Assembly (NCBI RefSeq): GCF_014646015.1
Contig: NZ_BMMQ01000003.1
Location: forward strand, 1 to 64,000
Origin: Microbacterium nanhaiense
GTDB lineage: Bacteria > Actinomycetota > Actinomycetes > Actinomycetales > Microbacteriaceae
Direction of reading: 5' to 3'
Length of the DNA stretch: 64,000 bases
The translations under genes and the position numbers were made by a program. The notes under the pieces were generated by a model. It was not told where the DNA came from, searched no databases, and saw nothing but the letters and a program-made list of their open reading frames with translations. Below are positions 1 to 8,670 of this stretch, piece by piece. Each line of letters opens with the position of its first letter. Positions within the stretch are counted from its first letter, which is position 1.

Positions 1-57
1 GTTCTGCGCGACCCGGACGACGTCGTCGCGGAACTCCTTCGGGAACGGCCCCGGCAT
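1..57 (-). CDS. IS3-family transposase OrfA, N-terminal fragment running off the window
   Basis: The complement reads MPGPFPKEFRDDVVRVAQN from an ATG at 57. From family knowledge this is the usual N-terminus of the small helix-turn-helix subunit (OrfA) of IS3-type transposases found in Microbacteriaceae. A GGAAGG ribosome-binding site lies eight bases before the ATG on the same strand. Only 19 codons are visible; the rest of the element, including the catalytic OrfB, lies to the left of the window. The element's terminal inverted repeat should fall between about 60 and 95, but I could not define it. It indicates transposition into an already degraded region. Confidence 0.6.
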   Translation of the reverse strand, partial: MPGPFPKEFRDDVVRVAQN

Positions 58-93
58 GATGACATCCTTCCAGGCCAGCCCTCTCGGCTAGCC

Positions 94-207
94 ATGTTTG
101 ATGTCACCAGTTCCTACATCAGACCCCAGGTCACCCAGCTCGCACAGGCGTATACGGCCGCTAGTGGTGATCCTACCGACCTGGCCGACGCGCTCTCGAC
201 GAGCTAA
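94..207 (+). other. Possible gene-tail fragment (37 codons)
   Basis: A short open stretch starting MFDVTSSYIR and ending ALSTS at a TAA. The composition is protein-like and the frame is also open upstream of the ATG, so this could be the 3' end of a gene cut by the neighbouring insertion sequence. It overlaps the 3' end of the decayed integrase on the other strand, which weakens the case. I do not recognise a family and there is no convincing ribosome-binding site. Confidence 0.15.
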
Positions 208-451
208 CACGACTCCGCCCCTCTCGCTGATCTACGGATCGCGGGAGGGGCGGTTCTTCGCGATACGTGGCGAGGGACTCCGCGAGGATGTGGGTCGCGT
301 TGCGTTCGACGGATGCGTGGGAGCGGTCGTAGTAGACGAGTGATCGCGGGTCGGTGTGTCCGGTCGATGCCATGACGTCGCGGTCGGATGCCCCGGCGTC
401 GCGAGAGTTGGTCTCGAGTCTGGTGGAATGAGCTTGTACGGCTAGCGGTGC
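173..451 (-). pseudogene. Tyrosine recombinase (phage-type integrase), C-terminal remnant
   Basis: Read on the minus strand, the frame from 451 to the TAG at 173 encodes the C-terminal catalytic part of a tyrosine recombinase. An HSTR segment matches the HxxR motif. It is followed by SRDAGASDRDVMASTGHTD (the GHxxP-type box) and by SLVYYDRSH, which carries the catalytic tyrosine. A TGA interrupts the frame just upstream of 451, and no N-terminal or core-binding domain is present, so the gene is truncated. It lies about 1.1 kb from the 3' end of tRNA-Phe, a classic integration site, and fits the remnant of an integrative element or prophage. The methionine within the GHxxP region is not a real start. 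Confidence 0.65.
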
Positions 452-540
452 TCATAGCACGTGAAGGTCAAAACTTCCAGACCCCTTGCGTCGCGATCTG
501 CAACCTAGTAATAGGGGCAAGAGTGGCATATGGTGCAACT

Positions 541-864
541 ATGGGCACTTTTCATTACGGGTCGGCTACCGACCTACTTCGCATCAACGATCACGTGCTC
601 GCGCACCTGAAACTCGTCATCACCACCAAGCTTCGCCGGGATGAGAGCTTCACCTTGTCGTGGGTGAAGCCTGAGGCCGACGGCCCCGGCCGGTGCACAC
701 TGTGGGTCCACCCCTCGATGCCGTTCCGGTTCGACTTCGACGATGATGGGCCTGTGCAGATCGATTCTGCGTTGCTTGATGGGCTCGGGGCAGAGTCTTA
801 CACGAGCCGCGGCATCGTCATACCGGCCGATGCTTTCGAACCGTCCCCCGTCGGCGTTTCGTGA
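541..864 (+). CDS. DUF7882 family protein
   Basis: A 107-residue protein starting MGTFHYGS. The pattern DHVLAHLKLVITTKLRR, ESFTLSWVKPE, TLWVHPSMPFRF and a late GIVIP segment is characteristic of the DUF7882 family, a small single-domain family nearly confined to Microbacteriaceae. Its function is unknown. The ATG at 541 gives the canonical MGT start; a further in-frame ATG at 388 would add 51 residues lacking family resemblance. The gene sits alone among mobile-DNA remnants, and its 5' flank (452-540) is more AT-rich than the rest of the window. Family assignment is from sequence resemblance; nothing in the context reveals a role. Confidence 0.8.
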   Translation: MGTFHYGSATDLLRINDHVLAHLKLVITTKLRRDESFTLSWVKPEADGPGRCTLWVHPSMPFRFDFDDDGPVQIDSALLDGLGAESYTSRGIVIPADAFEPSPVGVS

Positions 865-916
865 ACCGACGTGGCTGAGGGCTGATCGGCTGCCGCTGAC
901 TCGTGCACAGCGGCTC

Positions 917-1192
917 TCAGCCGCGGTTCCGCTCCCGCCCTGCCTGCACCCACCGATAGGCGCCCGGCACCTCGAGCAGCGCCCGCACCACAGGCTGCAC
1001 GAAAGGGTCGGCCTCGTGGTAGCCGGCCCAGGTGCCCGCAGCCTCCGCAAGGAGGTCGATGCGCGACACCGAGATCGCTCGCAGCTCGGCGATCAATGCC
1101 GTCGGGTCCTGGTGGTACTGGTGCCGCGAGATCGCGGCCGACAGCGCGATCTCGAGTCGCGTGTCGTCGTCGAGATGATCGCGCGCCATCAT
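917..1192 (-). CDS. Hypothetical protein, second gene of a coupled pair
   Basis: A 91-residue protein with a helical, mixed-charge composition (LDDDTRLEIALSAAISRHQ near the start, LIAELRAISVSRIDLLAEAAG in the middle). I do not recognise the family. Its ATG at 1192 overlaps the stop codon of the preceding zinc-ribbon gene in an ATGA arrangement, so the two are probably translated in a coupled way; a second ATG follows immediately at 1189. No membrane segment or signal peptide is visible. The position between a decayed integrase and a tRNA suggests it belongs to a former integrative element. Confidence 0.6.
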   Translation of the reverse strand: MMARDHLDDDTRLEIALSAAISRHQYHQDPTALIAELRAISVSRIDLLAEAAGTWAGYHEADPFVQPVVRALLEVPGAYRWVQAGRERNRG

Positions 1193-1362
1193 CGTGCCCT
1201 AGGGAAGTCGACGATCGCGTGATCGTGGAGCGGCTTCGGGGCCGGCGTGGGCCACTCGTCCCGGCGCCCGCACGCGGGGCACTCGTCGCCGTGGTCAACG
1301 GTGCGTATCAGCACGCCACAGTCGGGGCAGCGAGGTTGAGCGACGGCGTCCAGGTCGTCCAT
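1189..1362 (-). CDS. Small zinc-ribbon protein (57 residues)
   Basis: An open frame too short for most gene callers, starting MDDLDAVAQPRC at 1362. Four cysteines form two CPxCG knuckles: CPDCG at residues 12-16 and CPACG at 28-32. This is the arrangement of a zinc ribbon that holds one structural zinc and often binds nucleic acid or protein. The remaining tail is short and basic or proline-rich. The TGA at 1191-1189 overlaps the ATG of the downstream gene, an operon-like coupling that supports both genes being real. The function is not known. Confidence 0.6.
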   Translation of the reverse strand: MDDLDAVAQPRCPDCGVLIRTVDHGDECPACGRRDEWPTPAPKPLHDHAIVDFPRAR

Positions 1363-1514
1363 GGGAGAGGGTAGCGCGCGACACGCGGACGAATCGAGCC
1401 AAAAGGAATGGCTACACCTGGCGAGACACCTACGGCGGCGGGTTCGAGTCGGTCGATCCCACCGCGCAATGTGTCGTCAGTCAGGTGATTGATAAACCCC
1501 TGGTCAGGCAAAGC

Positions 1515-1550
1515 AAAACCCCCGCGATGTAGAAGCTACGCGAGGGTTTC
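1515..1550 (-). terminator. Probable intrinsic terminator of tRNA-Phe
   Basis: An imperfect hairpin with AAACCC / GGGTTT outer arms and CGCG inner pairs. On the minus strand it is followed by a T-rich run (GGGTTTTGCTTT). It lies 27 bases after the 3' end of tRNA-Phe, so it most simply ends that transcript. Confidence 0.5.
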
Positions 1551-1576
1551 TGGGATGATTGTAACGATCATCCTTG

Positions 1577-1649
1577 TGGCTCCGACCGGCGTCGATCCGG
1601 TGACCTTTCGATTTTCAGTCGAACGCTCTACCAACTGAGCTACAGAGCC
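1577..1649 (-). tRNA. tRNA-Phe (GAA)
   Basis: The complement folds as a 73-base tRNA. The acceptor GGCTCTG pairs with CGGAGCC, followed by discriminator A. The anticodon loop is CTGAAAA with anticodon GAA. CCA is not encoded. The 3' end faces the mobile-DNA remnants at 1-1550 and is a plausible attachment site. Confidence 0.97.
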
Positions 1650-1669
1650 ATGCGACTTGTATGTCGCAT
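1650..1669. repeat. Small inverted repeat in front of tRNA-Phe
   Basis: Seven-base arms ATGCGAC and GTCGCAT surround a six-base loop directly before the 5' end of tRNA-Phe. It could mark a processing stem in a tRNA-Asp/tRNA-Phe transcript, or be chance. Confidence 0.4.
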
Positions 1670-1676
1670 CCTATGC

Positions 1677-1704
1677 AAAAGGCCTTCTTTCAAGAAAGAA
1701 GGCC
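1677..1704 (-). terminator. Intrinsic terminator between tRNA-Asp and tRNA-Phe
   Basis: A perfect stem with arms GGCCTTCTTTC and GAAAGAAGGCC, two bases apart. On the minus strand it is followed by TTTT. It lies 12 bases past the 3' end of tRNA-Asp and should stop transcription there, implying that tRNA-Phe has its own promoter or relies on read-through. Confidence 0.75.
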
Positions 1705-1716
1705 CCTCACCTAGAG

Positions 1717-1790
1717 CGACCCTGACGGGACTTGAACCCGCGACCTCCGCCGTGACAGGGCGGCACGCTAACCAACTGCGCTACAGGGCC
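1717..1790 (-). tRNA. tRNA-Asp (GTC)
   Basis: A 74-base cloverleaf on the minus strand. Acceptor GGCCCTG pairs with CAGGGTC, discriminator G, and the anticodon loop CTGTCAC carries GTC. CCA is not encoded. Confidence 0.97.
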
Positions 1791-1831
1791 ATAATGTGCT
1801 TTCGCACGATATTCAATTATACGCTTATCAG

Positions 1832-1904
1832 TGACCCCAACGGGATTCGAACCCGTGCTACCGCCGTGAAAGGGCGGCGTCCTAGGCCACTAAACGATGG
1901 GGCC
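1832..1904 (-). tRNA. tRNA-Glu (TTC)
   Basis: A 73-base cloverleaf on the minus strand. Acceptor GGCCCCA pairs with TGGGGTC (one G-T pair), discriminator A, and the anticodon loop CTTTCAC carries TTC. It is the first gene of the three-tRNA cluster; the promoter probably lies at 1905-2000, shared divergently with the M23 gene. Confidence 0.97.
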
Positions 1905-2109
1905 GTCAGTCCTGGTGTTCCTCGCGGCTCACCTGCCAACCCGTTTATCTTAGGCAGACATCGAGACGGATCGCAAAACGGCGGCGCGTCTTGCGGTTTT
2001 CGGGCGTGTCGCGATGGCATGCTGGGACGGCGTGTGCATGTCCGGAAGGGGCCGGTCGGCACCGCAAACGGCAGGGCACCGGATCTCCCGAAAAGTAAGG
2101 CTTGTTAGT

Positions 2110-3663
2110 GTGACGGATGTGAACTCTCTTCCCCCAGAGCGAGCCCCAGAACGCAGCGTCCAGTCCGACGTCCCGTGCGATTGCGCGCCGACCCTTGACG
2201 AACGCCGCAGCCTCTGGGCGCCCATGAGCCGTCGCGGCGCGATCGTCGCGGGCGCTCTCTCCCTCGCCGCAGTCGGCGCCATCAGCGCATTCCGCGGGGT
2301 GGGCGCGGCGCAGGCGGCCATCACCTACAACCCCGACGACTACCCCACGTGGGAGGACGTCGAGCGGGCGCGCAACGACGAGTCCGCGAAGGCGGGCGAG
2401 ATCTCCCGGATCCAGGGGCTCATCACCCAGCTGCAGAACGCCGTCGCCGAGGCGCAGGCCGCCGCGACGCAGGCGGCCGACGACTACTACGCGGCTCAGC
2501 AGGAGTTCTTCGAGGCGGCGCGCCGCGCCGACGAGTTGCAGGCGCAGGCCGACGAACAGTCGGTGAAGGCGAACGACGCCGCGCAGGCCGCCGCGAAGGT
2601 CGCGGCGAAGCTCAGCCGCTCGGGCGGCGACAGCACCGCCTACGACGTGCTGTTCGCGGCATCGGGCGAAGACGCCGACCAGATCCTCGCGCAGCTGGGG
2701 CAGCTGGACAAGCTCGCCGAGCGCAACCAGTCGATCTACGCGGACGCCGTCGCGGCCCGCGACTCCGCGCAGCACCTCACCGATCAGGCGCAGGAGGCGC
2801 GCAAGGAGCGCGACCGGCTGCAGGCGGTCGCCGAGGAGAAGATGGAGATCGCTCGCCAGGCGCAGGCTGCGGCCGAGCAGGCGCTCGCCGATCAGCAGAG
2901 CTACCTGATCACCCTCGAACAGCAGCTCGCCGCTTTGCAGGACAACTCGTCCAAGACGCTCCAGTCCTACAAGGACGGCGTCGCGCAGCGCGAAGCCTAT
3001 GAGGCCGAGCAGCGCCGCCTCGAGGAGGAGCGCCGGCGGAAGGCCGCGGAGGAGGCCGCCCGCCGCGCCGAGGAGGAGCGCAAGCGCCAGGAGGCCGAGC
3101 GCAAGCGGCAGGAAGAGGAGGCGGCCCGCCGCGCCGAGGAGGAGCGGCGGCGCCAGGAGGAGCAGAACCAGGGCCAGCCCGCGGCACCGCCGCCCGCCCC
3201 GAATCCCGCACCGCCCGCGCCTCCGGCGCCCGCGCCCCAGCCGCAGAGCGGTTGGGCTCGCCCCAGCTCCGGATGGCGCACCGCCGGCTACGGTTGGCGC
3301 TCGCAGCTCTGCGGTCCGTCGTACTGCTCGAGCTCGTTCCACGAGGGCGTCGACCTCGCGGCCGGATGCGGCGCCAACATCGTCGCCGCCTCGAGCGGCA
3401 CGGTGGAGTACGCCGGTTACAACGGCGGCTACGGCAACTACATCCGCATCAACCACGGCAACGGCATTGCGACCGGGTACGGGCACATCGTCGACGGCGG
3501 GATCCTCGTCGGATACGGGCAGTACGTGTCGGCGGGCACCGTCATCGCCTACGAGGGCAACACCGGAAACTCCTTCGGGTGCCACCTCCACTTCGAGGTC
3601 TACATCAACGGCGCGACGACGAACCCGATCGACTTCATGGCCGGTAAGGGCATCTCGATCTGA
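2110..3663 (+). CDS. Secreted M23-family metallopeptidase with coiled coil and charged helix
   Basis: A 517-residue murein endopeptidase-like protein. Residues 40-61 (SRRGAIVAGALSLAAVGAIS) form the export signal, with twin arginines hinting at Tat, and AQAA near 67-70 is a likely cleavage site. Next comes an Ala/Gln/Glu coiled coil (about 85-295), then a continuous Glu/Arg/Lys helix (about 297-352), a proline-alanine linker (357-381) and an M23 domain. The zinc ligands are visible as H411 and D415 (HEGVD) and in HLH at 492-494. Coiled coil plus M23 is the RipA/EnvC-like layout of cell-separation factors. I chose GTG 2110; GTG 2119 and ATG 2224 are alternatives. A strong terminator follows. 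Confidence 0.92.
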   Translation: MTDVNSLPPERAPERSVQSDVPCDCAPTLDERRSLWAPMSRRGAIVAGALSLAAVGAISAFRGVGAAQAAITYNPDDYPTWEDVERARNDESAKAGEISRIQGLITQLQNAVAEAQAAATQAADDYYAAQQEFFEAARRADELQAQADEQSVKANDAAQAAAKVAAKLSRSGGDSTAYDVLFAASGEDADQILAQLGQLDKLAERNQSIYADAVAARDSAQHLTDQAQEARKERDRLQAVAEEKMEIARQAQAAAEQALADQQSYLITLEQQLAALQDNSSKTLQSYKDGVAQREAYEAEQRRLEEERRRKAAEEAARRAEEERKRQEAERKRQEEEAARRAEEERRRQEEQNQGQPAAPPPAPNPAPPAPPAPAPQPQSGWARPSSGWRTAGYGWRSQLCGPSYCSSSFHEGVDLAAGCGANIVAASSGTVEYAGYNGGYGNYIRINHGNGIATGYGHIVDGGILVGYGQYVSAGTVIAYEGNTGNSFGCHLHFEVYINGATTNPIDFMAGKGISI

Positions 3664-3683
3664 GCAACGAGCATCTGAGCAAC

Positions 3684-3720
3684 GAGAAGAGGGGCACCCC
3701 ACCGGGGTGCCCCTCTTCTC
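3684..3720. terminator. Bidirectional intrinsic terminator
   Basis: Perfect 17-bp arms (3684-3700 and 3704-3720) around ACC, beginning GAGAAGAGGGGCACCCC. It separates the convergent M23 and ppa genes and can serve both. Confidence 0.85.
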
Positions 3721-3729
3721 GTTACGGCC

Positions 3730-4218
3730 TCAGTGCTGAGCGGCCGCGCGCTCGAAGGCTTCCTTTACGAGGCGCTCGGCCTCCTCGGCGCCGGCCCACT
3801 CGTCGACCTTGACCCACTTGTTCGGCTCGAGGTCCTTGTAGTGCTCGAAGAAGTGCTCGATCTCCTTGCGCTGGAACTCGCCGAGGTCCGACACGTCCTG
3901 GATGTGCTCCCAGCGCGGGTCCTTCGCCAGCACGGCCACGACCTTGTCGTCGCCGCCGGCCTCGTCGCTCATCTTGAGCACGCCGACGGGACGCACCTTG
4001 GCGCCGACACCGGGGTAGACGGAGTGATCCATGACGACGAGCACGTCGAGCGGGTCGCCGTCCTCGCCGAGGGTGTTCTCGAAGAATCCGTAGTCGGTGG
4101 GGTAACCGAAGGTCGTGTAGAGAACGCGGTCGAGGAAGACGCGACCGGTCTCGTGGTCGACCTCGTACTTCACGCGGCTGCCGCGCGGGATCTCGATTAC
4201 TGCATCGTACGCACCCAT
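3730..4218 (-). CDS. ppa: Inorganic pyrophosphatase (family I)
   Basis: A 162-residue cytosolic enzyme that hydrolyses pyrophosphate to two phosphates, pulling biosynthetic reactions forward. The family I signature is clear: IEIPRGSRVKYE near the start, then YPTDYGFFENTLGEDGDPLDVLVV, which holds the D-[SG]-D-P-[ILM]-D metal-binding motif, and a later KDPRW segment. Length matches the soluble bacterial type. An AAGGAG ribosome-binding site precedes the ATG at 4218. It is divergent from tilS; the roughly 60-bp gap holds both promoters. No anomalies. Confidence 0.98.
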   Translation of the reverse strand: MGAYDAVIEIPRGSRVKYEVDHETGRVFLDRVLYTTFGYPTDYGFFENTLGEDGDPLDVLVVMDHSVYPGVGAKVRPVGVLKMSDEAGGDDKVVAVLAKDPRWEHIQDVSDLGEFQRKEIEHFFEHYKDLEPNKWVKVDEWAGAEEAERLVKEAFERAAAQH

Positions 4219-4265
4219 GTCGCTCCTTGAGTTCAGACGGGAGGGGTCAGCGCCACAATAGCCGC

Positions 4266-4271
4266 TACGTT
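4266..4271 (+). promoter_or_regulatory. -10 element of tilS (leaderless)
   Basis: TACGTT ends seven bases before the ATG at 4279, so transcription should begin at or next to the start codon. No ribosome-binding site is present, and this spacing favours ATG 4279 over the TTG at 4270. Confidence 0.5.
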
Positions 4272-4278
4272 GGAACGC

Positions 4279-5271
4279 ATGCTGGATCCCGCCGTCGCAG
4301 ACGTTCGCCGCGCAGTGCGCGAGGCCCTTGCCCCCTTCGCCGACTCGGGCGCGCGCGTGCTCGTCGCCCTGTCCGGCGGCGCAGACTCGCTGGCGCTCGC
4401 CGCGGCGGCGGCCCACGAGGCGCCGAAGGTGGGGCTCGAGGTGGTCTCCGCGACGATCGACCACGGCCTGCAGGACGGATCCGCCGACGTCGCCGAGCGC
4501 GCCGCGGCGCAGGCACGCGAGTTCGGGATCCGCACCGCGCGGGTCGAGCGCGTCGAGGTCGGCACCGCGGGCGGTCCGGAGGCCGCAGCGCGCGAGGCGC
4601 GCTATGCGGCGCTGCGGCGCATCGCCGCGGAGGAGGACGCCGCCGCGGTGCTCGTCGGGCACACGCTCGACGACCAGGCCGAGACGGTGCTGCTGGGGCT
4701 CGCGCGGGGATCCGGATCCGCGAGCCTGTCCGGGATGTCGCCGCACGCGCTCGACGGCGCGGGGCTCGCGTGGATCCGCCCGCTGCTCGCGCTCCGTCGC
4801 GCGACGACGGCCTCGTTCTGCACGGCGTCCGGGATCGATGCCTGGCGCGATCCGCACAACGTCGACGAGCGCTTTTCGCGCGTCCGGGTGCGCGAGCGCG
4901 TGCTGCCCGTGCTCGAGGACGAGCTGGGCCCCGGCATCGCGGAGGCGCTGTGGCGCACCGCGGAGCAGCTCCGCGAGGACGAGGACGCCTTTGCCGACAT
5001 GATCGAGGAGACCATCGAAGACATCGTCGAGCACGCGGAGGCGGGTATCGCGGTGTCCGTCGCGGCGCTGGGCGCGAACCCGCCCTCCCTTCGTCACCGC
5101 ATCATCCGCCACGTCGTCGATGCGGAGTTCGGGGTGAGCCTGTCCCGCGCGCAGACCCTCGAAGTCGCGCGCCTCGTGACCGACTGGCGAGGCCAGGGGC
5201 CCATCGACCTGCCGGGGTGCCAGGCGTCCCGCCGAGGCGGCCTCATCACCTTCTCCGCGGAACGGTCGTGA
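4279..5271 (+). CDS. tilS: tRNA(Ile)-lysidine synthase
   Basis: A 330-residue PP-loop ATPase that attaches lysine to C34 of tRNA-Ile(CAU), changing its codon specificity from AUG to AUA. The PP-loop SGGADS is at residues 32-37, followed by TIDHGLQDGS and the GHTLDDQAETVLLGLARGSG segment typical of TilS. In actinobacteria tilS usually sits directly upstream of hpt and ftsH, as here. The gene holds six GGATCC hexamers, in all three codon phases. The ATG at 4279 is chosen because of the -10 spacing. Confidence 0.95.
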   Translation: MLDPAVADVRRAVREALAPFADSGARVLVALSGGADSLALAAAAAHEAPKVGLEVVSATIDHGLQDGSADVAERAAAQAREFGIRTARVERVEVGTAGGPEAAAREARYAALRRIAAEEDAAAVLVGHTLDDQAETVLLGLARGSGSASLSGMSPHALDGAGLAWIRPLLALRRATTASFCTASGIDAWRDPHNVDERFSRVRVRERVLPVLEDELGPGIAEALWRTAEQLREDEDAFADMIEETIEDIVEHAEAGIAVSVAALGANPPSLRHRIIRHVVDAEFGVSLSRAQTLEVARLVTDWRGQGPIDLPGCQASRRGGLITFSAERS

Positions 5272-5339
5272 CGCGGCCCGTGCGATGGGCGCCTGCGTCC
5301 AGCCGAAGAAATCTTGTGCGTTCGTCGAGCTGTGCCGAA

Positions 5340-5345
5340 TAGGCT
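5340..5345 (+). promoter_or_regulatory. -10 element of hpt (leaderless)
   Basis: TAGGCT ends six bases before ATG 5352, and no Shine-Dalgarno sequence lies between. The hpt mRNA is probably leaderless. Confidence 0.5.
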
Positions 5346-5351
5346 TTCCCC

Positions 5352-5903
5352 ATGCGCGCGGCAGACATCGAAAACGACCTTGACCGAGTCCTCGTCACCG
5401 AGGAGCAGATGCACGACCGGCTTGCGGAGCTCGCGAAGCAGGTCGACGCGGACTATGCGGGCAAAGACATCCTGCTCGTCGGCGTGCTGAAGGGCGCCGT
5501 CATGGTGATGGCCGACTTCGTGCGCCACCTCCAGATCGACGCGCCGATGGACTGGATGGCGGTGTCGAGCTACGGCGCATCGACGAAGTCGAGTGGCGTC
5601 GTGCAGATCCGCAAGGACCTCGATACCCCGCTCGAGGGCAAGCACGTCCTTGTCGTCGAGGACATCATCGACTCGGGCCTCACGCTCAACTGGCTGCTCG
5701 AGCACTTCGAGACCCGCGGCGCGGCCTCGATCGAGGTCCTCGCGGCGCTACGCAAGCCTGACGCGATGAAGGTCGAGATCGACGCGAAGTACGTCGGCTT
5801 CGACATCCCCAGCGACTTCGTCATCGGATACGGCCTCGACTACGCCGAGCGCTACCGGGGTCTGCGCGACGTCGCGGTGCTCGCCCCCCACGTCTACTCC
5901 TGA
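5352..5903 (+). CDS. hpt: Hypoxanthine phosphoribosyltransferase
   Basis: A 183-residue purine-salvage enzyme that converts hypoxanthine (and guanine) plus PRPP to IMP or GMP. The PRPP-binding loop VVEDIIDSGLT lies at residues 101-111. VGVLKGAVMVMADF near residue 43 and the late VIGYGLDYAERYRGLRD segment are typical of bacterial HPRT. Length is normal. It sits between tilS and ftsH in the conserved actinobacterial order, with its own probable promoter. Confidence 0.97.
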   Translation: MRAADIENDLDRVLVTEEQMHDRLAELAKQVDADYAGKDILLVGVLKGAVMVMADFVRHLQIDAPMDWMAVSSYGASTKSSGVVQIRKDLDTPLEGKHVLVVEDIIDSGLTLNWLLEHFETRGAASIEVLAALRKPDAMKVEIDAKYVGFDIPSDFVIGYGLDYAERYRGLRDVAVLAPHVYS

Positions 5904-6005
5904 GCCGCGGCCCGTTCCGCCGTGGGCGAATCTCACGACGGTACATATTCGGCACCGGTAACCTGAAACGACCTGCGCTGGGCCGTGCCCGCGCGTCGAC
6001 CACCA

Positions 6006-6025
6006 GGAGGAGTCGGTTAACCGAC
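6006..6025 (+). promoter_or_regulatory. Shine-Dalgarno followed by a hairpin before ftsH
   Basis: GGAGG at 6006-6010 is about 20 bases from ATG 6031, too far for normal initiation. Between them lies the perfect 14-bp palindrome GTCGGTTAACCGAC (6012-6025). Folding it as a five-pair stem with a TTAA loop would bring the Shine-Dalgarno to a workable distance. It could instead be a protein-binding operator. Confidence 0.5.
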
Positions 6026-6030
6026 GCACT

Positions 6031-8028
<1,998 letters not shown>

Positions 8029-8043
8029 CCCAGGGAGGGCGAG

Positions 8044-8670
8044 ATGGCGGTCGACACGACGCGCGTCGCCGAGCTGACGCGCGAGCTCCTCATCGCGATC
8101 GGAGAGGATCCGGAACGCGCCGGGCTCCGGGAGACCCCCGAGCGCGTCGCGGGCGCGATGGCCGAGCTCTTCGCCGGCATCGGCCAGGACGCCGAGGAGC
8201 CGCTGCGCCGCACGATCGACGTCTCGCGCGGACCGGCGCCCGAGACCGTGCCCACGGGCGCGGTGCTCGTGCGTGACATCGCCTTCCGTTCGGTCTGCGA
8301 GCATCACCTTCTTCCCTTCCAGGGGCGCGCGCACATCGCGTACCTCCCGGGCGAGGCCGTCGTGGGCCTCGGCTCGCTCGCCCGCGTTCTCGACATCTGT
8401 TCGGCGCGGCCGCAGGTGCAGGAGCGCCTGGGCGAGCAGGTCGCCGACGCGATCGAGCACGCACTGAACGCGCGCGGCGTGTTCGTCATGCTCGACGCGG
8501 AGCACGGCTGCCTGCGCACCCGCGGCGAGAAGCGCCCCGACGCCTCGACGGTCACGGTCGCGGCGCGGGGCGAGCTCGCGACCCAGGCCGCGCGCGCCGA
8601 GATGGCGGCGTACATCATCATCGGCGAGCAGAACAAGGCGACGAGCCAGGTGAAGGGCCGGGACGTCTGA
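8044..8670 (+). CDS. folE: GTP cyclohydrolase I
   Basis: A 208-residue enzyme that converts GTP to 7,8-dihydroneopterin triphosphate, the first step of folate synthesis. Zinc ligands are visible as C85 and H88 in CEHHLLPF (85-92) and in the later EHGCLRTRG. LARVLDICSARPQVQERL is a family hallmark. GGGAGG just upstream serves as ribosome-binding site. The stop overlaps the folP start (TGATG), so folE, folP, folB and folK form one translationally coupled unit behind ftsH. Confidence 0.98.
   Translation: MAVDTTRVAELTRELLIAIGEDPERAGLRETPERVAGAMAELFAGIGQDAEEPLRRTIDVSRGPAPETVPTGAVLVRDIAFRSVCEHHLLPFQGRAHIAYLPGEAVVGLGSLARVLDICSARPQVQERLGEQVADAIEHALNARGVFVMLDAEHGCLRTRGEKRPDASTVTVAARGELATQAARAEMAAYIIIGEQNKATSQVKGRDV

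Noticed and set aside
798..1298. A 166-codon minus-strand frame across the small-gene pair
   Set aside because: It runs through both the zinc-ribbon gene and its partner in another phase, and is Arg/Ala/Ser-rich without motifs.
1439..1460. GGGTTCGAGTC resembling a tRNA T-loop, considered as a leftover attachment site
   Set aside because: No match to the neighbouring tRNA-Phe 3' end extends beyond the generic T-loop consensus.
1383..1532. A plus-strand open stretch with protein-like text (NGYTWRDTYGGGFESVDPT) ending at a TAG
   Set aside because: It has no start codon or ribosome-binding site and overlaps the tRNA-Phe terminator. It may be a gene-tail relic, but the evidence is too thin to annotate.
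2998..3165. Repeated GAGGAGCGC-like units considered as a tandem repeat or CRISPR
   Set aside because: They are in-frame codons of the Glu/Arg helix; units vary in length and have no spacers.
1945..3702. A 585-codon minus-strand frame opposite the M23 peptidase
   Set aside because: It arises from the biased codons of the Ala/Glu/Arg-rich gene and has no recognisable domain.
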